Shown piece after piece: positions 46,242 through 54,741 of a DNA stretch of 64,000 bases. This DNA comes from Haloechinothrix halophila YIM 93223 (GTDB lineage: Bacteria > Actinomycetota > Actinomycetes > Mycobacteriales > Pseudonocardiaceae). The stretch covers positions 1,735,723 through 1,799,722 of the forward strand of contig NZ_KI632509.1 of the NCBI RefSeq assembly GCF_000504245.1. The letters are read 5' to 3'. The notes under the pieces were generated by a model, which was not told the origin of the DNA, did not search any database, and worked only from the letters and a program-made list of their open reading frames with translations. A program made the position numbers and the translations under genes. Position 1 is the stretch's first letter, and each line of letters begins with the position of its first letter.

Positions 46242-47284
46242 CACTCGCGGCGGAGACGTTCGCCGAGCAACTCGGCCACATCTGGGACATCCTCCCGTAC
46301 GCGGTGGGGTTCACGCTGCCGGTCGCACTGCTCGGCGCCTGGCTGCTGCACCACATGCGCAGCAGGTCGATCGCGGCGGCGATGACGGTGCTCGCGCTGC
46401 TCCCCGTGGTAGCGACGCTGGTGGGGATGCTCGGCGTCAGCGGGTTCATGTTCACCCCGACACTGGCGATCTGGCTCCTCGTCGGACTGCTGGTCGCCGC
46501 CGTGACGATTCCGGCCGCGGTGCTATCCGGGCGCTATCTCGCGCGCCGCAGTGTGTGGGAACGCGAGGCCCGCGACCGGGAACGCGCGGCCGAGGCGGCA
46601 CGCCGCGAACTGGTCGCCTGGATCAGCCACGATCTGCGCAGCCCGCTCGCCGGTATCCGCGCGATGGCCGAGGCGCTCGCCGACGGTGTCGTCTCCCAGC
46701 CAGCTGACGTCGCCGACTACGCACAGCGCATCAGCGGCGAAGCTGCCCGGCTGTCCGGGATGGTGGATGACCTGTTCGAGCTGTCCCGGATCACCGCCGG
46801 CGGGCTGCGGCTGACGATGTCTGCGATCCCGCTCGCGGACGTCGTTGGCGACGCGCTGGAGTCGCAGACCGCTGTTGCCCAGCGCAAACGGGTTCGGGTG
46901 GAGGCGAAGGACTCCGCGGAGCCGGTGGTGCTCGGCAGTGACCCTGAGCTGACCCGCGTGGTCCGCAACCTGGTGTCCAATGCGATCCGGCACACCCCGC
47001 CGGACGGCACCGTCGCGGTGTCGATCGGCGTGGACGACGGATCCGCGCTGCTGTACGTCGACGACGCCTGCGGCGGCATTCCCGACGAGGAACTGGAGCG
47101 GGTGTTCGACGTCGCGTTCCGTGGCAGCGCCGCGCGGACTCCGGAACGGTCGGGAGAGGCTGGTGGCGGGCTGGGGCTGGCGATCGCCAAGGGGCTGGTC
47201 GAGGCGCACCACGGCCGCATCGGCGTCCGCAATCACGGCCCAGGGTGCCGGTTCGAGGTCAGGCTGCCGTTGGCGACGTCGTGA
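46238..47284 (+). CDS. Sensor histidine kinase
   Basis: 348 residues. Three hydrophobic N-terminal helices (about residues 18-40, 44-65 and 72-100) with almost no extracytoplasmic domain, then the His box in [17 protein letters not shown] (about H129) and ATPase motifs ([43 protein letters not shown]). The lack of a sensor domain suggests sensing within the membrane or through a partner. The start overlaps the regulator stop (ATGA). Confidence 0.92.
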   Translation: MTLAAETFAEQLGHIWDILPYAVGFTLPVALLGAWLLHHMRSRSIAAAMTVLALLPVVATLVGMLGVSGFMFTPTLAIWLLVGLLVAAVTIPAAVLSGRYLARRSVWEREARDRERAAEAARRELVAWISHDLRSPLAGIRAMAEALADGVVSQPADVADYAQRISGEAARLSGMVDDLFELSRITAGGLRLTMSAIPLADVVGDALESQTAVAQRKRVRVEAKDSAEPVVLGSDPELTRVVRNLVSNAIRHTPPDGTVAVSIGVDDGSALLYVDDACGGIPDEELERVFDVAFRGSAARTPERSGEAGGGLGLAIAKGLVEAHHGRIGVRNHGPGCRFEVRLPLATS

Positions 47285-47356
47285 GCCTCCGCTGCTGGAC
47301 GTGATGCCCTGGCGGATCGATTCCCGCCCGCGACGTCGTGCCGCCGGGCGGCCGGG

Positions 47357-48427
47357 TCATCGGGTGACGGTCCGTACCGGGGTGCGCAGTTCGGCCGTGG
47401 CGAACTCCGCGATGCCCTCGGCGAAGCCGGTCCGCGCGGTGAAGCCGAGGATGTCGCGGGCGCGGGCGGGGCTGGCGACGATGTGCCGGACGTCGGCGGG
47501 CCGTGCGCCGCCTACGATGTCCGGCGCTGGCCCGCCGCAAGCCCGCGCCAGCTCCTCGGCCAGCTCGCCCACGGTGTGCGGAGTGCCCGAGCACACGTTC
47601 AGCGGCACCAGCTCGCCGGGCGGCGCGTCGTCGAGCAGTGCGAGCAGGTTCGCTCGCGCCACGTCGCGGACGTGGACGAAGTCCCTGCGCTGGCGGCCGT
47701 CCTCGAACACCCGCGGGGGCTCACCCCTGCGCAGCGCCGAGCGGAACAGCGACGCTACCCCCGCGTACGGGGTGTCCTGCGGCATCCGGGGGCCGTAGAC
47801 GTTGTGGTAGCGCAGCGCGTGCACCGTGCCGCTCGTCTGCCGCGCCCACGCTGCGGCCAGGTGCTCGGTCGCGAGTTTCGTCGCGGCGTAGGTGCTGCGC
47901 GGCAGCAGCGGAGCTGACTCGTCCACCAGCCAGGGTGTGAGGACGTCGTCGCAACTGGGGCAGCGCGGGTCGAAGAGCCCGGCGTCGATGTCGGCCGCGC
48001 GGCGCGGTGCGGGCTGGGTGGGGCCATGCGCCGCGCAGGAGTACGCGCCTTCGCCGTAGACCACCATCGACGAGGCCAGCACAAGCCGAGACACCCGCGC
48101 CCTGTGCATGGCGGCGAGCAGCACCGCCGTGCCGTAGTCGTTGTGCCAGGCGTACGTCGGCGCGTCGGCCGGGTCGAGCCCGTGCCCGACGATCGCTGCC
48201 TGGTGGCACACCGCGTCGACGTCGCTGAGCAGGTCAGCCAGCAGACCGGCGTCGGTCACCTCGCCGCGCACGAACCGGTGCCGGGAGACGTAGCCGGGCG
48301 GCTCGCCGCCGTCGTGCGCGGTCGGTACGAGGGCGTCGAGCAGCACAGGGTCGTGCCCGTGCTCGGCAAGCAGGTCAGCCACGTGGGAGCCGATGAACCC
48401 GGCCCCGCCGGTCACAAGTACACGCAC
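47357..48427 (-). CDS. NAD-dependent epimerase/dehydratase (extended SDR)
   Basis: 356 residues. NAD-binding VRVLVTGGAGFIGSHVADLL at the start, the catalytic pair in STYAATKLATEHL (Tyr and Lys, about 182-186) with the upstream Ser in LASSMVVYGEG, and YHNVYGPRMP. It has an unusual four-Cys segment (about CAAHGP, then DPRCPSCDD, around 140-170) that could bind zinc. GTG 48427 is the family N-terminus; the open frame continues upstream without homology. Likely makes a nucleotide sugar for the neighbouring glycosyltransferases. Confidence 0.87.
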   Translation of the reverse strand: MRVLVTGGAGFIGSHVADLLAEHGHDPVLLDALVPTAHDGGEPPGYVSRHRFVRGEVTDAGLLADLLSDVDAVCHQAAIVGHGLDPADAPTYAWHNDYGTAVLLAAMHRARVSRLVLASSMVVYGEGAYSCAAHGPTQPAPRRAADIDAGLFDPRCPSCDDVLTPWLVDESAPLLPRSTYAATKLATEHLAAAWARQTSGTVHALRYHNVYGPRMPQDTPYAGVASLFRSALRRGEPPRVFEDGRQRRDFVHVRDVARANLLALLDDAPPGELVPLNVCSGTPHTVGELAEELARACGGPAPDIVGGARPADVRHIVASPARARDILGFTARTGFAEGIAEFATAELRTPVRTVTR

Positions 48428-48639
48428 GGTGTCTGACGCTAGCGTCGCGACGCCGGGTGCGCGCCGTGCGCGGCGGGATGTCAGGAAATCGTCATCCCTT
48501 GTCGCGCGGGCTCGGGGTGCGCTCGCGGGGTGGCGTGGCCTCGGCATGCGGTCGGACTCCCGTCCGCCGCGTGTCGGCGTGGCGAACGCCTCGGGATGGC
48601 GCTGTGTCCGATGTGGCGGGACCGACTACCGTTGTCGAC

Positions 48640-49146
48640 ATGGAACGCAGCGCGCAACGGCTTGGCAGGGCTCTCGTCGTGGTCGTCGACGACAGGATCG
48701 CCAATGGGGAGCATGAGGATACCTCGGGACCGCTGGTCACCGAGCTGCTGGAAGAGGCAGGATTCATCGTGGACGGAACCGTGACGGTGCACTCGGACAC
48801 CGTCGCGATCCGCAATGCCCTGAACACAGCCGTCATCGGCGGCGCGGACGTCGTCATCACCGTCGGCGGGACAGGCGTGTCCCCGCGCGACGTCACCCCG
48901 GACGCCACGCAGGGCGTGCTTGACCAGACCATTCCCGGGATCGCCGAGGCGCTGCGGTCGTCGGGGCTCGCGGCGGGCGCGGTCGACGCTGGTGTCTCGC
49001 GCGGGCTGGTCGGTGTCTCCGGCAGCACGCTCGTAGTCAACCTCGCCGGGTCTCGCAGCGCGGTGCGCGACGGCATGGCCACGCTGTCCTCACTGGTCCC
49101 GCACGTGATCGGCGAGTTGTCCGGCGGGCTCGCCGCCGAGGCGTGA
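48640..49146 (+). CDS. moaB: Molybdenum cofactor protein MoaB/Mog family
   Basis: 168 residues, single MoCF_biosynth domain. GTSGPLVTELL-type motif (residues about 27-37), VVITVGGTGVSPRDVTPDAT (about 69-88) and GSTLVVNLAGS are conserved. It adenylylates or handles molybdopterin in Mo-cofactor synthesis; its position near mprAB-pepD and mscL matches mycobacterial moaB2. MoeA at 53400-54728 acts in the same pathway, and the molybdenum hydroxylase at 1-1572 is a potential client. Confidence 0.92.
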   Translation: MERSAQRLGRALVVVVDDRIANGEHEDTSGPLVTELLEEAGFIVDGTVTVHSDTVAIRNALNTAVIGGADVVITVGGTGVSPRDVTPDATQGVLDQTIPGIAEALRSSGLAAGAVDAGVSRGLVGVSGSTLVVNLAGSRSAVRDGMATLSSLVPHVIGELSGGLAAEA

Positions 49147-49217
49147 GCTGACGCGGGGCTGCTCGACCGACGCTGCCCCTCGGGGACGAGTGGGCACGCG
49201 GTCGCCCCGCCACGACA

Positions 49218-49249
49218 ACGCCGGGCGCCCTGTGGTCGGCGCCCGGCGT
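49218..49249. terminator. Terminator between moaB and the convergent small gene
   Basis: Perfect 12-bp stem (ACGCCGGGCGCC and complement) with an 8-base loop, 71 bp after the moaB stop and 20 bp before the end of the convergent gene; usable from both sides. Confidence 0.8.
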
Positions 49250-49268
49250 CCGGCAGTGAGCCCGTTAG

Positions 49269-49541
49269 CTACTTCTGCTCTGGCGGCTTGGTGTCCTTGT
49301 GCAGGACACCCTCCATCTTGTCGGCGGCGGTGGTGATCTTCTCCTCGTACCGGCCGCCGGTGACCTTGTTCGCGGCACCGGCCGCTGCTTCGACACCGCG
49401 CGAGGCTGCCTCGCCCGCCTTCTCGGCGAGTGGGCCGACGCGCTCGGTCAATGGGCCGACCCGTTCGGCGAGGTCGCCCGCGACTTCGGTCGCCTTCTCC
49501 GTCGCTTTGGACGCCATCTCTTTCGCCTTGTCGAGTTTCAT
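49269..49541 (-). CDS. Small helical protein, Rv0909-like antitoxin/CsbD-like
   Basis: 90 residues, Ala/Glu/Lys-rich, with heptad-like repeats (VGPLTERVGPLAEKAGEAA) and a C-terminal ANKVTGGRYEEKITTAADK segment resembling actinobacterial Rv0909-type antitoxin or stress proteins. No partner toxin gene is adjacent, so an antitoxin role is uncertain. Convergent with moaB. Confidence 0.6.
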   Translation of the reverse strand: MKLDKAKEMASKATEKATEVAGDLAERVGPLTERVGPLAEKAGEAASRGVEAAAGAANKVTGGRYEEKITTAADKMEGVLHKDTKPPEQK

Positions 49542-49668
49542 TGTCTGGCCACCTTGTCGATTTCGTGGTTGGGCATTTCTATCCTCGCACCAGTCCTGGG
49601 TGTCCGCGAGCCAGGATCAGCCCCCGACCAGGCGAAGCGCGTTCGTCTGGCGTGCGAGAATGGAAACC

Positions 49669-49887
49669 GTGCCGAGTTCCGATGACCCCACGCCGCCGCG
49701 ACGGACATCGTCCAGTGCGCCCGCGTCGCGACGGACGTCGCCGCGCCGCGAGAATGCCTCGCGTCTCGACGAGGTGTTCGGTCAGATTCTTCCGGAAACC
49801 ACCTCCGACGAGCGGGAGCCGTCCTCGCACGAGGCGAGCGGTTCGAGCGACGACTGGTACCTGGAGAACCGGCCGCCGCACCACTGA
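49669..49887 (+). CDS. Conserved small actinobacterial protein
   Basis: 72 residues from GTG 49669. A basic Ser/Arg-rich N-terminus is followed by LDEVFGQILPETTSDE and the C-terminal WYLENRPPHH, a pattern I associate with short uncharacterised proteins beside mscL/ruc genes in actinomycetes. It has no membrane segment. It ends 10 bp before the convergent mscL gene. Function unknown. Confidence 0.6.
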   Translation: MPSSDDPTPPRRTSSSAPASRRTSPRRENASRLDEVFGQILPETTSDEREPSSHEASGSSDDWYLENRPPHH

Positions 49888-49897
49888 GGCCGAGAGC

Positions 49898-50305
49898 TCA
49901 GGGTTTGCCAGCTTGCTGGCGCAGCAGGTCGCGGATTTCGGTCAGCAGTTCCGCCTCGGTTGGCGCTACCGGCTCCTCGCCCGCCTGCTTAGCGCGTTCT
50001 CGCCGCTCCTGCATGTGCTTGACCGGCACCACGATCAGGAAGTAGACGACCGCCGCGATGACCGCGAAGTTGATCGCGGCATTGATGACGTTGCCGATGT
50101 TGATGAACGTCGCCGGGTTGTCGGAGAGCACGTGGAAGCCGAGGCCCTGGGTGGCGTCCGATCCGCCGATCGCGTTGATCAACGGCTGGATGATGCTCTC
50201 GGTGAACGCCGTGACGATCGCGACGAACGCGGTGCCGATGACGACCGCGACCGCGAGGTCGACGACGTTGCCGCGCAGCAGGAATTCCTTGAAACCCTTC
50301 AGCAC
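49898..50305 (-). CDS. mscL: Large-conductance mechanosensitive channel
   Basis: 135 residues. N-terminal amphipathic MLKGFKEFLLRGNVVDLAVA with first membrane helix, second helix FAVIAAVVYFLIVVPVKHM (about residues 72-92), and a charged C-terminal bundle (EAELLTEIRDLLRQQ). It opens under membrane tension to relieve osmotic downshock. GTG 50305 has a strong GAGGAGGAG ribosome site. Confidence 0.95.
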   Translation of the reverse strand: MLKGFKEFLLRGNVVDLAVAVVIGTAFVAIVTAFTESIIQPLINAIGGSDATQGLGFHVLSDNPATFINIGNVINAAINFAVIAAVVYFLIVVPVKHMQERRERAKQAGEEPVAPTEAELLTEIRDLLRQQAGKP

Positions 50306-50394
50306 GGTCTCCTCCTCGCAATGGGATGACGCCGTCGCGCGGCGTCCGGGGATGGGGCAGGCACACTCCGCACTGTCCGGAGTGGAGCGAAACG

Positions 50395-51132
50395 CTATCG
50401 CAGCGTAACCGTCACCGGCTGGCGGAGTGAGGCGGCGGCGACTCGCGTCGCGGTATCCGCTGGCAGTGAGATCAGCACGAGGCGCCCGTCCGGGGTTGAT
50501 GTTCGGTTCGTGTCGTCTGGCGCGGTCACTGTCACCACGGTCGCGTCGCTGGCGAGGACGCGGCCCTCGTCGCTGGTGTCGTCCGCGGTGATCACGTCGA
50601 CATGCGTTCCCGGCCGCAGGAGCCCGGTGATCGCTGCGTCGGACAGCCGGATGGGCACGGTGGCGGTCTCGTCCCGCGCCGCATCGTCGGGTTGGGCGCC
50701 ACCAGCGGTATCGGCGTCCGCGGTGCCTGCCCCGCCGCCGGACCCGGTCAGCGATATCGCTGCGCCGTTGACGATGCGGGCGTCGGTCAGTGGCTCGCCC
50801 GCGCGGGCGGATCCGGCCAGTGTCACGCCGACAGCGGCGTCCGGGTCGGTCAGCGCGCCCGCGGGAACGGCGGTGGGTGGCAGCCGCGCCAGGGTGATAT
50901 CAGCGGCGCGCAGCGTCGTGCCGGTGGCGACGTCGCGCGCCGTGACCACGACCGGCGATGCGCGCGACGCATCGGACCCGCCCGGCGCGAACGCGAGCAG
51001 CGCGGCGGTGGCCAGCAGGGCAGCCGCGAGTGCCTTCCGCGCTGTCGCACTGTGCCGTGATAGCGCGATGGGTCTGCGACGCAGCCAATCGCGGGGCCGG
51101 CGGAGGACCGTGAACCATGACGTGCCGATCAT
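50395..51132 (-). CDS. SAF-domain (CpaB/RcpC-like) membrane-anchored protein
   Basis: 245 residues: cytoplasmic basic N-terminus, one membrane helix (about 32-52, KALAAALLATAALLAF), a SAF domain (about 58-120, VVVTARDVATGTTLRAADI to AGEPLTDARIV), an acidic linker, and an RcpC-like C-terminal part (LRPGTHVDVITAD). CpaB/RcpC proteins belong to Flp/Tad pilus assembly, but no tad genes are here, so it may be a stand-alone envelope protein. Its position beside mscL is conserved in related actinomycetes to my knowledge. Confidence 0.75.
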   Translation of the reverse strand: MIGTSWFTVLRRPRDWLRRRPIALSRHSATARKALAAALLATAALLAFAPGGSDASRASPVVVTARDVATGTTLRAADITLARLPPTAVPAGALTDPDAAVGVTLAGSARAGEPLTDARIVNGAAISLTGSGGGAGTADADTAGGAQPDDAARDETATVPIRLSDAAITGLLRPGTHVDVITADDTSDEGRVLASDATVVTVTAPDDTNRTSTPDGRLVLISLPADTATRVAAASLRQPVTVTLR

Positions 51133-51222
51133 GCCGACGACGCTAGAAGCTCCAGGAACGGCGCTTCAAGCCCGGTCATCAGCGTGTGGACAACCGGGCT
51201 TCGGTGGATAACTCGGTGAGGC

Positions 51223-51591
51223 TCAGGAAGCCTTCGTCGCCGACGCGCCCGCGCTCGACGTGCTTGAGCTGCTGGAAGAGCTGGACGAGCTCCCGGAGTC
51301 CGAGGACGTCGACGAACCGCTGGACGAACTCGACGAGTCGCTGGAGCTGGACGAGCTCCCCGATGTGGATGACCCGTTTGCCCCGCCACTGGAACCATTC
51401 GCCTTGCCGTTCGAGGCGCGGGAGTCGTTGCGGTAGAAGCCGCTGCCCTTGAAGATCACGCCGACCGAACCGAACAGTTTGCGCAGCCGACCGGTGCACT
51501 CAGGGCAGTCGGTCAAGCTGTCGTCGGTGAACGACTGGACGGCCTCGAACTGGTGGTCGCATTCCTTGCAGGCGTACTGGTAAGTGGGCAC
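51223..51591 (-). CDS. ruc: FmdB-type zinc-ribbon protein, Ruc-like redox-regulated chaperone
   Basis: 122 residues. N-terminal zinc ribbon with four cysteines (C8, C11, C29, C32; YACKECDHQ and TDCPECTG) and a long disordered tail that becomes almost pure Ser with Asp/Gly (about residues 70-115). This is the architecture of mycobacterial Ruc (Rv0991c), an oxidation-activated chaperone with an unstructured C-terminus. Gene neighbours (mscL, 5-FCL, galU) match. The GTG start lies 18 bases downstream of a perfect CIRCE element, indicating HrcA heat-shock control. Confidence 0.85.
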   Translation of the reverse strand: MPTYQYACKECDHQFEAVQSFTDDSLTDCPECTGRLRKLFGSVGVIFKGSGFYRNDSRASNGKANGSSGGANGSSTSGSSSSSSDSSSSSSGSSTSSDSGSSSSSSSSSSTSSAGASATKAS

Positions 51592-51609
51592 CTTAAGCTC
51601 CCTCGTCAG

Positions 51610-51636
51610 CTAGCACTCAACCTATGAGAGTGCTAG
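51610..51636 (-). promoter_or_regulatory. CIRCE operator (HrcA binding site)
   Basis: CTAGCACTC, nine bases, GAGTGCTAG: the full CIRCE inverted repeat (consensus TTAGCACTC-N9-GAGTGCTAA) with its first and last bases changed in a complementary way. It lies directly upstream of ruc. Confidence 0.93.
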
Positions 51637-51745
51637 CTCCATAATGCGTGATGCCATCCACCGAGCGCAATCCGGGGTTCGTCACACCGCACGCGACGAG
51701 TTCCTGAGCCGCCATGCTGCCCACGCGACGCCGCTGGAACCTTCG

Positions 51746-52393
51746 TCACATCGGCAACGACACCAGCCCGCGTTCCGGCAGCAGCGCCCCCGTCAGCCGC
51801 ACGTCGTGCGGTTCCGCGGGCAGTTCCGGTACCAGTTCGGCGTCCCGGACTACCGCGATCAGCCGGGCGGACGGCGCGGCGAGCGGCAGCGAACGGTCGT
51901 AGTATCCGGCGCCCCTGCCGAGCCGCACGCCGCGATAGTCGATCGCCAACGCTGGCACGAACACCAGCGACGCCCGCCCCAGCGCCGCAGGGCCGATCCG
52001 CTGACCAGCCGGTTCGAGCAGCCCCGGCAGCGTGCCAGTGCGCAGTGTGTCCGGACCGTCGTAGCGCGCCCAGTTCAGCGGCCCCGGCGCGTCGGGCACG
52101 ATCGGCAGCAGCACCTCCGCCCCCGAACCGTGCAACGCGTCCACCATGGCCAGTGAGCCCGGTTCGGAGCCGAACGGGACATAGCAGCACACCGTGGCAG
52201 CATCCGCCGACTGGCCGGGGGCGGTTTTCACCAGGTCCGCCACTGCGTTGGCCATCGCACGGGCCAGCGCCTCGGCGTCGGCCCCCGCGTCCTCAGCGGA
52301 GACCGCGTCACGCTCGGCGAGCAAACGTGCACGCCATGCCGCCTTCGTCGTGGTGTCGGGGCCGGACCCGACGGTCTTGTCAGATTCCGTCAC
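51746..52393 (-). CDS. 5-formyltetrahydrofolate cyclo-ligase
   Basis: 215 residues. ATP-dependent conversion of 5-formyl-THF to 5,10-methenyl-THF. KAAWRARLLAERDAV near the start, the CYVPFGSEPGS segment (about 70-80) and the ATP/Mg motif LGRGAGYYDRSL (about 168-179) are diagnostic. Housekeeping copy in the conserved galU-moeA neighbourhood; divergent from galU. It links functionally to the folate enzymes at 2.9-8.8 kb only through shared metabolites. Confidence 0.93.
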   Translation of the reverse strand: MTESDKTVGSGPDTTTKAAWRARLLAERDAVSAEDAGADAEALARAMANAVADLVKTAPGQSADAATVCCYVPFGSEPGSLAMVDALHGSGAEVLLPIVPDAPGPLNWARYDGPDTLRTGTLPGLLEPAGQRIGPAALGRASLVFVPALAIDYRGVRLGRGAGYYDRSLPLAAPSARLIAVVRDAELVPELPAEPHDVRLTGALLPERGLVSLPM

Positions 52394-52496
52394 GCCGCCA
52401 GGCTACGAGGTCACGCGGTCGCCGCGGTGAACCCACCGGCATGTGATGCGTGGCTGCTGCCACGCTGAGGGCGGCTGAACGGTTAGGCTTCGCAGC

Positions 52497-53396
52497 ATGA
52501 CGGGCCCACGCGCTAACGAGAAGACGATACGTACCGCCATCGTGCCAGCCGCGGGACTTGGCACGAGATTTCTGCCCACGACCAAGGCGGTCCCCAAGGA
52601 GCTGCTTCCTGTCGTCGACACGCCCGGCATCGAACTCGTCGCAGAGGAAGCCGCTGGTGCGGGGGCCGAACGGCTGGTGATCGTGACCTCGCCAGGCAAG
52701 CAGGCCGTCGCCGACTACTTCGAACTCGCACCCGCGCTGGAGGACACGCTCGCGCGCAAGGGCAAGGACGCGCTGCTCGCGAAGGTGCGCCACGCGCCGG
52801 GCCTGCTGGACGTCGAGGTCGCCATCCAGCACGAAGCGCTCGGCCTCGGTCACGCGGTCGCCTGCGCACTGCCGAACCTCACCGAGGACGACGATGCCGT
52901 CGCCGTGCTGCTGCCGGACGATCTCATCCTTCCGACCGGCGTGCTGGAGCGGATGGCCAAGGTGCGTGCGGAACACGGCGGCAGCGTGCTGTGCGCGTTC
53001 GACGTCGGAGACGGCGATGTCTCCGCGTACGGCGTCTTCGACGTCTCCGACACATCGGACGTCGACGTCAAGCGGGTGCACGGGATGGTCGAGAAGCCCG
53101 CGCCGGAGGATGCGCCGTCCACCTTCGCGGCGGCGGGGCGATATCTGCTCGATCGGGCGATCTTCGACGCGCTTGACCGGATCACTCCTGGTGCCGGTGG
53201 GGAGCTGCAATTGACCGATGCCGTCGGCCTGCTCATCGATGAGGGGCATCCGGTTCATGTTGTGGTGCATCGTGGTGGCAGGCACGATCTCGGCAACCCC
53301 GGCGGTTTCCTGCGCGCCTCGATCGACTTCGCGCTGGAGCACCCGGAGTACGGTCCTTCCCTACGCACCTGGCTGGCTGAACGAATCGGAAGCTAA
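52497..53396 (+). CDS. galU: UTP-glucose-1-phosphate uridylyltransferase
   Basis: 299 residues. Makes UDP-glucose for cell-envelope glycans. AIVPAAGLGTRFLPTTKAVP (nucleotide loop) and KELLPVVDTPGIELVAEEA are followed by LLPDDLILP and GMVEKPAPEDAPS. The usual KPTLQYVVEEA part is slightly divergent (PGIELVAEEA). Followed after 3 bp by moeA, as in mycobacteria. Confidence 0.95.
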   Translation: MTGPRANEKTIRTAIVPAAGLGTRFLPTTKAVPKELLPVVDTPGIELVAEEAAGAGAERLVIVTSPGKQAVADYFELAPALEDTLARKGKDALLAKVRHAPGLLDVEVAIQHEALGLGHAVACALPNLTEDDDAVAVLLPDDLILPTGVLERMAKVRAEHGGSVLCAFDVGDGDVSAYGVFDVSDTSDVDVKRVHGMVEKPAPEDAPSTFAAAGRYLLDRAIFDALDRITPGAGGELQLTDAVGLLIDEGHPVHVVVHRGGRHDLGNPGGFLRASIDFALEHPEYGPSLRTWLAERIGS

Positions 53397-53399
53397 GCG

Positions 53400-54728
53400 A
53401 TGACAACACCCGACCAGCAGGAACGCGGTACCGAGGTCAACGACGTCGCACAGCGGGCGCATGGCCTCGGCACCTCGCCCGAGCCCGAACCCGACGTGGA
53501 GTTCCGCTCCGTCGACGACCAGTTGGCGATGGTGCTCGATGCCGCGGTGCGGCCGAGGCCGGTCAGGGTGGCCATTTCGGAATCGCAAGGACTGTTGTGC
53601 GCGGAGGAGGTCGTCGCGGAGCACGCGCTGCCCGGGTTCGACCAGGCCGCCGTCGACGGTTACGCGGTGCGCAGTGTCGACGTCCGCGATGCCGACGCGG
53701 AGAACCCGATGGAACTTCCTGTCGTCGGGGAGATCCACGCGGGATCGCGGCAGCCTCGCCGGTTGCAGCCAGGTCAGGCGGTGCGGGTAGCGACCGGCGC
53801 GCCGCTGCCGACGCTGGCCGACGCCGTGGTGCCGACCGAGTACACCAACGACCACCCCGCCGTGGTGTCGGTGACGCGGTCGGTGCCGTCAGCGGCGTAC
53901 GTGCGCCGGACCGGTGAGGACGTCCAGATCGGTGACGTCGCCGTCCGGCAGGGCGACATCATCGGCGCGGCGCAGGTCGGTCTGCTCGCGGCGGTCGGCA
54001 GGTCCAAGGTGCTGGTCTACCCCCGGCCGAGGGTGTCGATCGTTTCGATCGGGGACGAGCTGGTCGACGTCGACCGCACGCCTGGCATCGGGCAGGTCTA
54101 CGACGTCAACTCCTACGCGATCGCGGCTGCCGCGCGTGACGCGGGCGCCGAGGTCAACCGAGTCGGCATCGCGCCGAGCGGTGGGCACCGGCTCAAGGAG
54201 GTCGTCGAGGGCAGGCTGCTGATGTCCGAGGTAGTCGTCGTCGCGGGCGGCACCAGCGGCAGCGCGGGCGACGACGTCGTGTCCACGCTGCGTGACCTCG
54301 GCCAGATCGACGTCACCAGGGTGGCGATGCACCCCGGCTCGCTGCAGGGGTTCGGCAAGCTGGGCCCGGACGCGGTGCCGACGTTCCTGGTGCCAGGCAA
54401 TCCGATGAGCGCGCTGGTGGCGTTCGAGGTATTCATCCGGCCGCTGATTCGGTCGGCGCGTGGCACCCGCAACCCGCACCGCCGGGTGATCAGCGCGCGG
54501 TTGCTCTCGCCGATCACGTCGACGCGGGGGCGTAAGGGCTACCTGCGCGGACAGCTGTTGCGGGACGAGAGCAACGGCGAATACCTGGTGCAGCCGCTCG
54601 GCACGTCCGGCACGCATCTGCTCGCCTCGCTCGCCGAGGCGAACTGCCTGATCACGGTCGGGGAGATGCAGACCGAGATCACCGTGGGGGAACAGGTGCG
54701 GGTCGCGTTCCTCGCCCAGCGCGGCTAG
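53400..54728 (+). CDS. moeA: Molybdopterin molybdotransferase (MoeA/Glp)
   Basis: 442 residues; inserts molybdate into adenylylated molybdopterin. N-terminal PGFDQAAVDGYAVRSVDVRD (about 79-98), the MoCF domain with YDVNSYAIAAAARDAG and VVAGGTSGSAGDDVV (about 280-294), and PGNPMSALVAFEVFIRP (about 336-352). An acidic leader of about 40 residues precedes the domain. Operon with galU upstream and the acetyltransferase downstream. Confidence 0.95.
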   Translation: MTTPDQQERGTEVNDVAQRAHGLGTSPEPEPDVEFRSVDDQLAMVLDAAVRPRPVRVAISESQGLLCAEEVVAEHALPGFDQAAVDGYAVRSVDVRDADAENPMELPVVGEIHAGSRQPRRLQPGQAVRVATGAPLPTLADAVVPTEYTNDHPAVVSVTRSVPSAAYVRRTGEDVQIGDVAVRQGDIIGAAQVGLLAAVGRSKVLVYPRPRVSIVSIGDELVDVDRTPGIGQVYDVNSYAIAAAARDAGAEVNRVGIAPSGGHRLKEVVEGRLLMSEVVVVAGGTSGSAGDDVVSTLRDLGQIDVTRVAMHPGSLQGFGKLGPDAVPTFLVPGNPMSALVAFEVFIRPLIRSARGTRNPHRRVISARLLSPITSTRGRKGYLRGQLLRDESNGEYLVQPLGTSGTHLLASLAEANCLITVGEMQTEITVGEQVRVAFLAQRG

Positions 54729-54741
54729 CGTAGCGGCGATT

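Noticed and set aside
49269-49887. Toxin-antitoxin pair formed by the two small genes near mscL
   Set aside because: The minus-strand protein resembles Rv0909-type antitoxins, but the plus-strand neighbour is a conserved WYLENRPPHH-type small protein with no toxin features and the genes are divergent.
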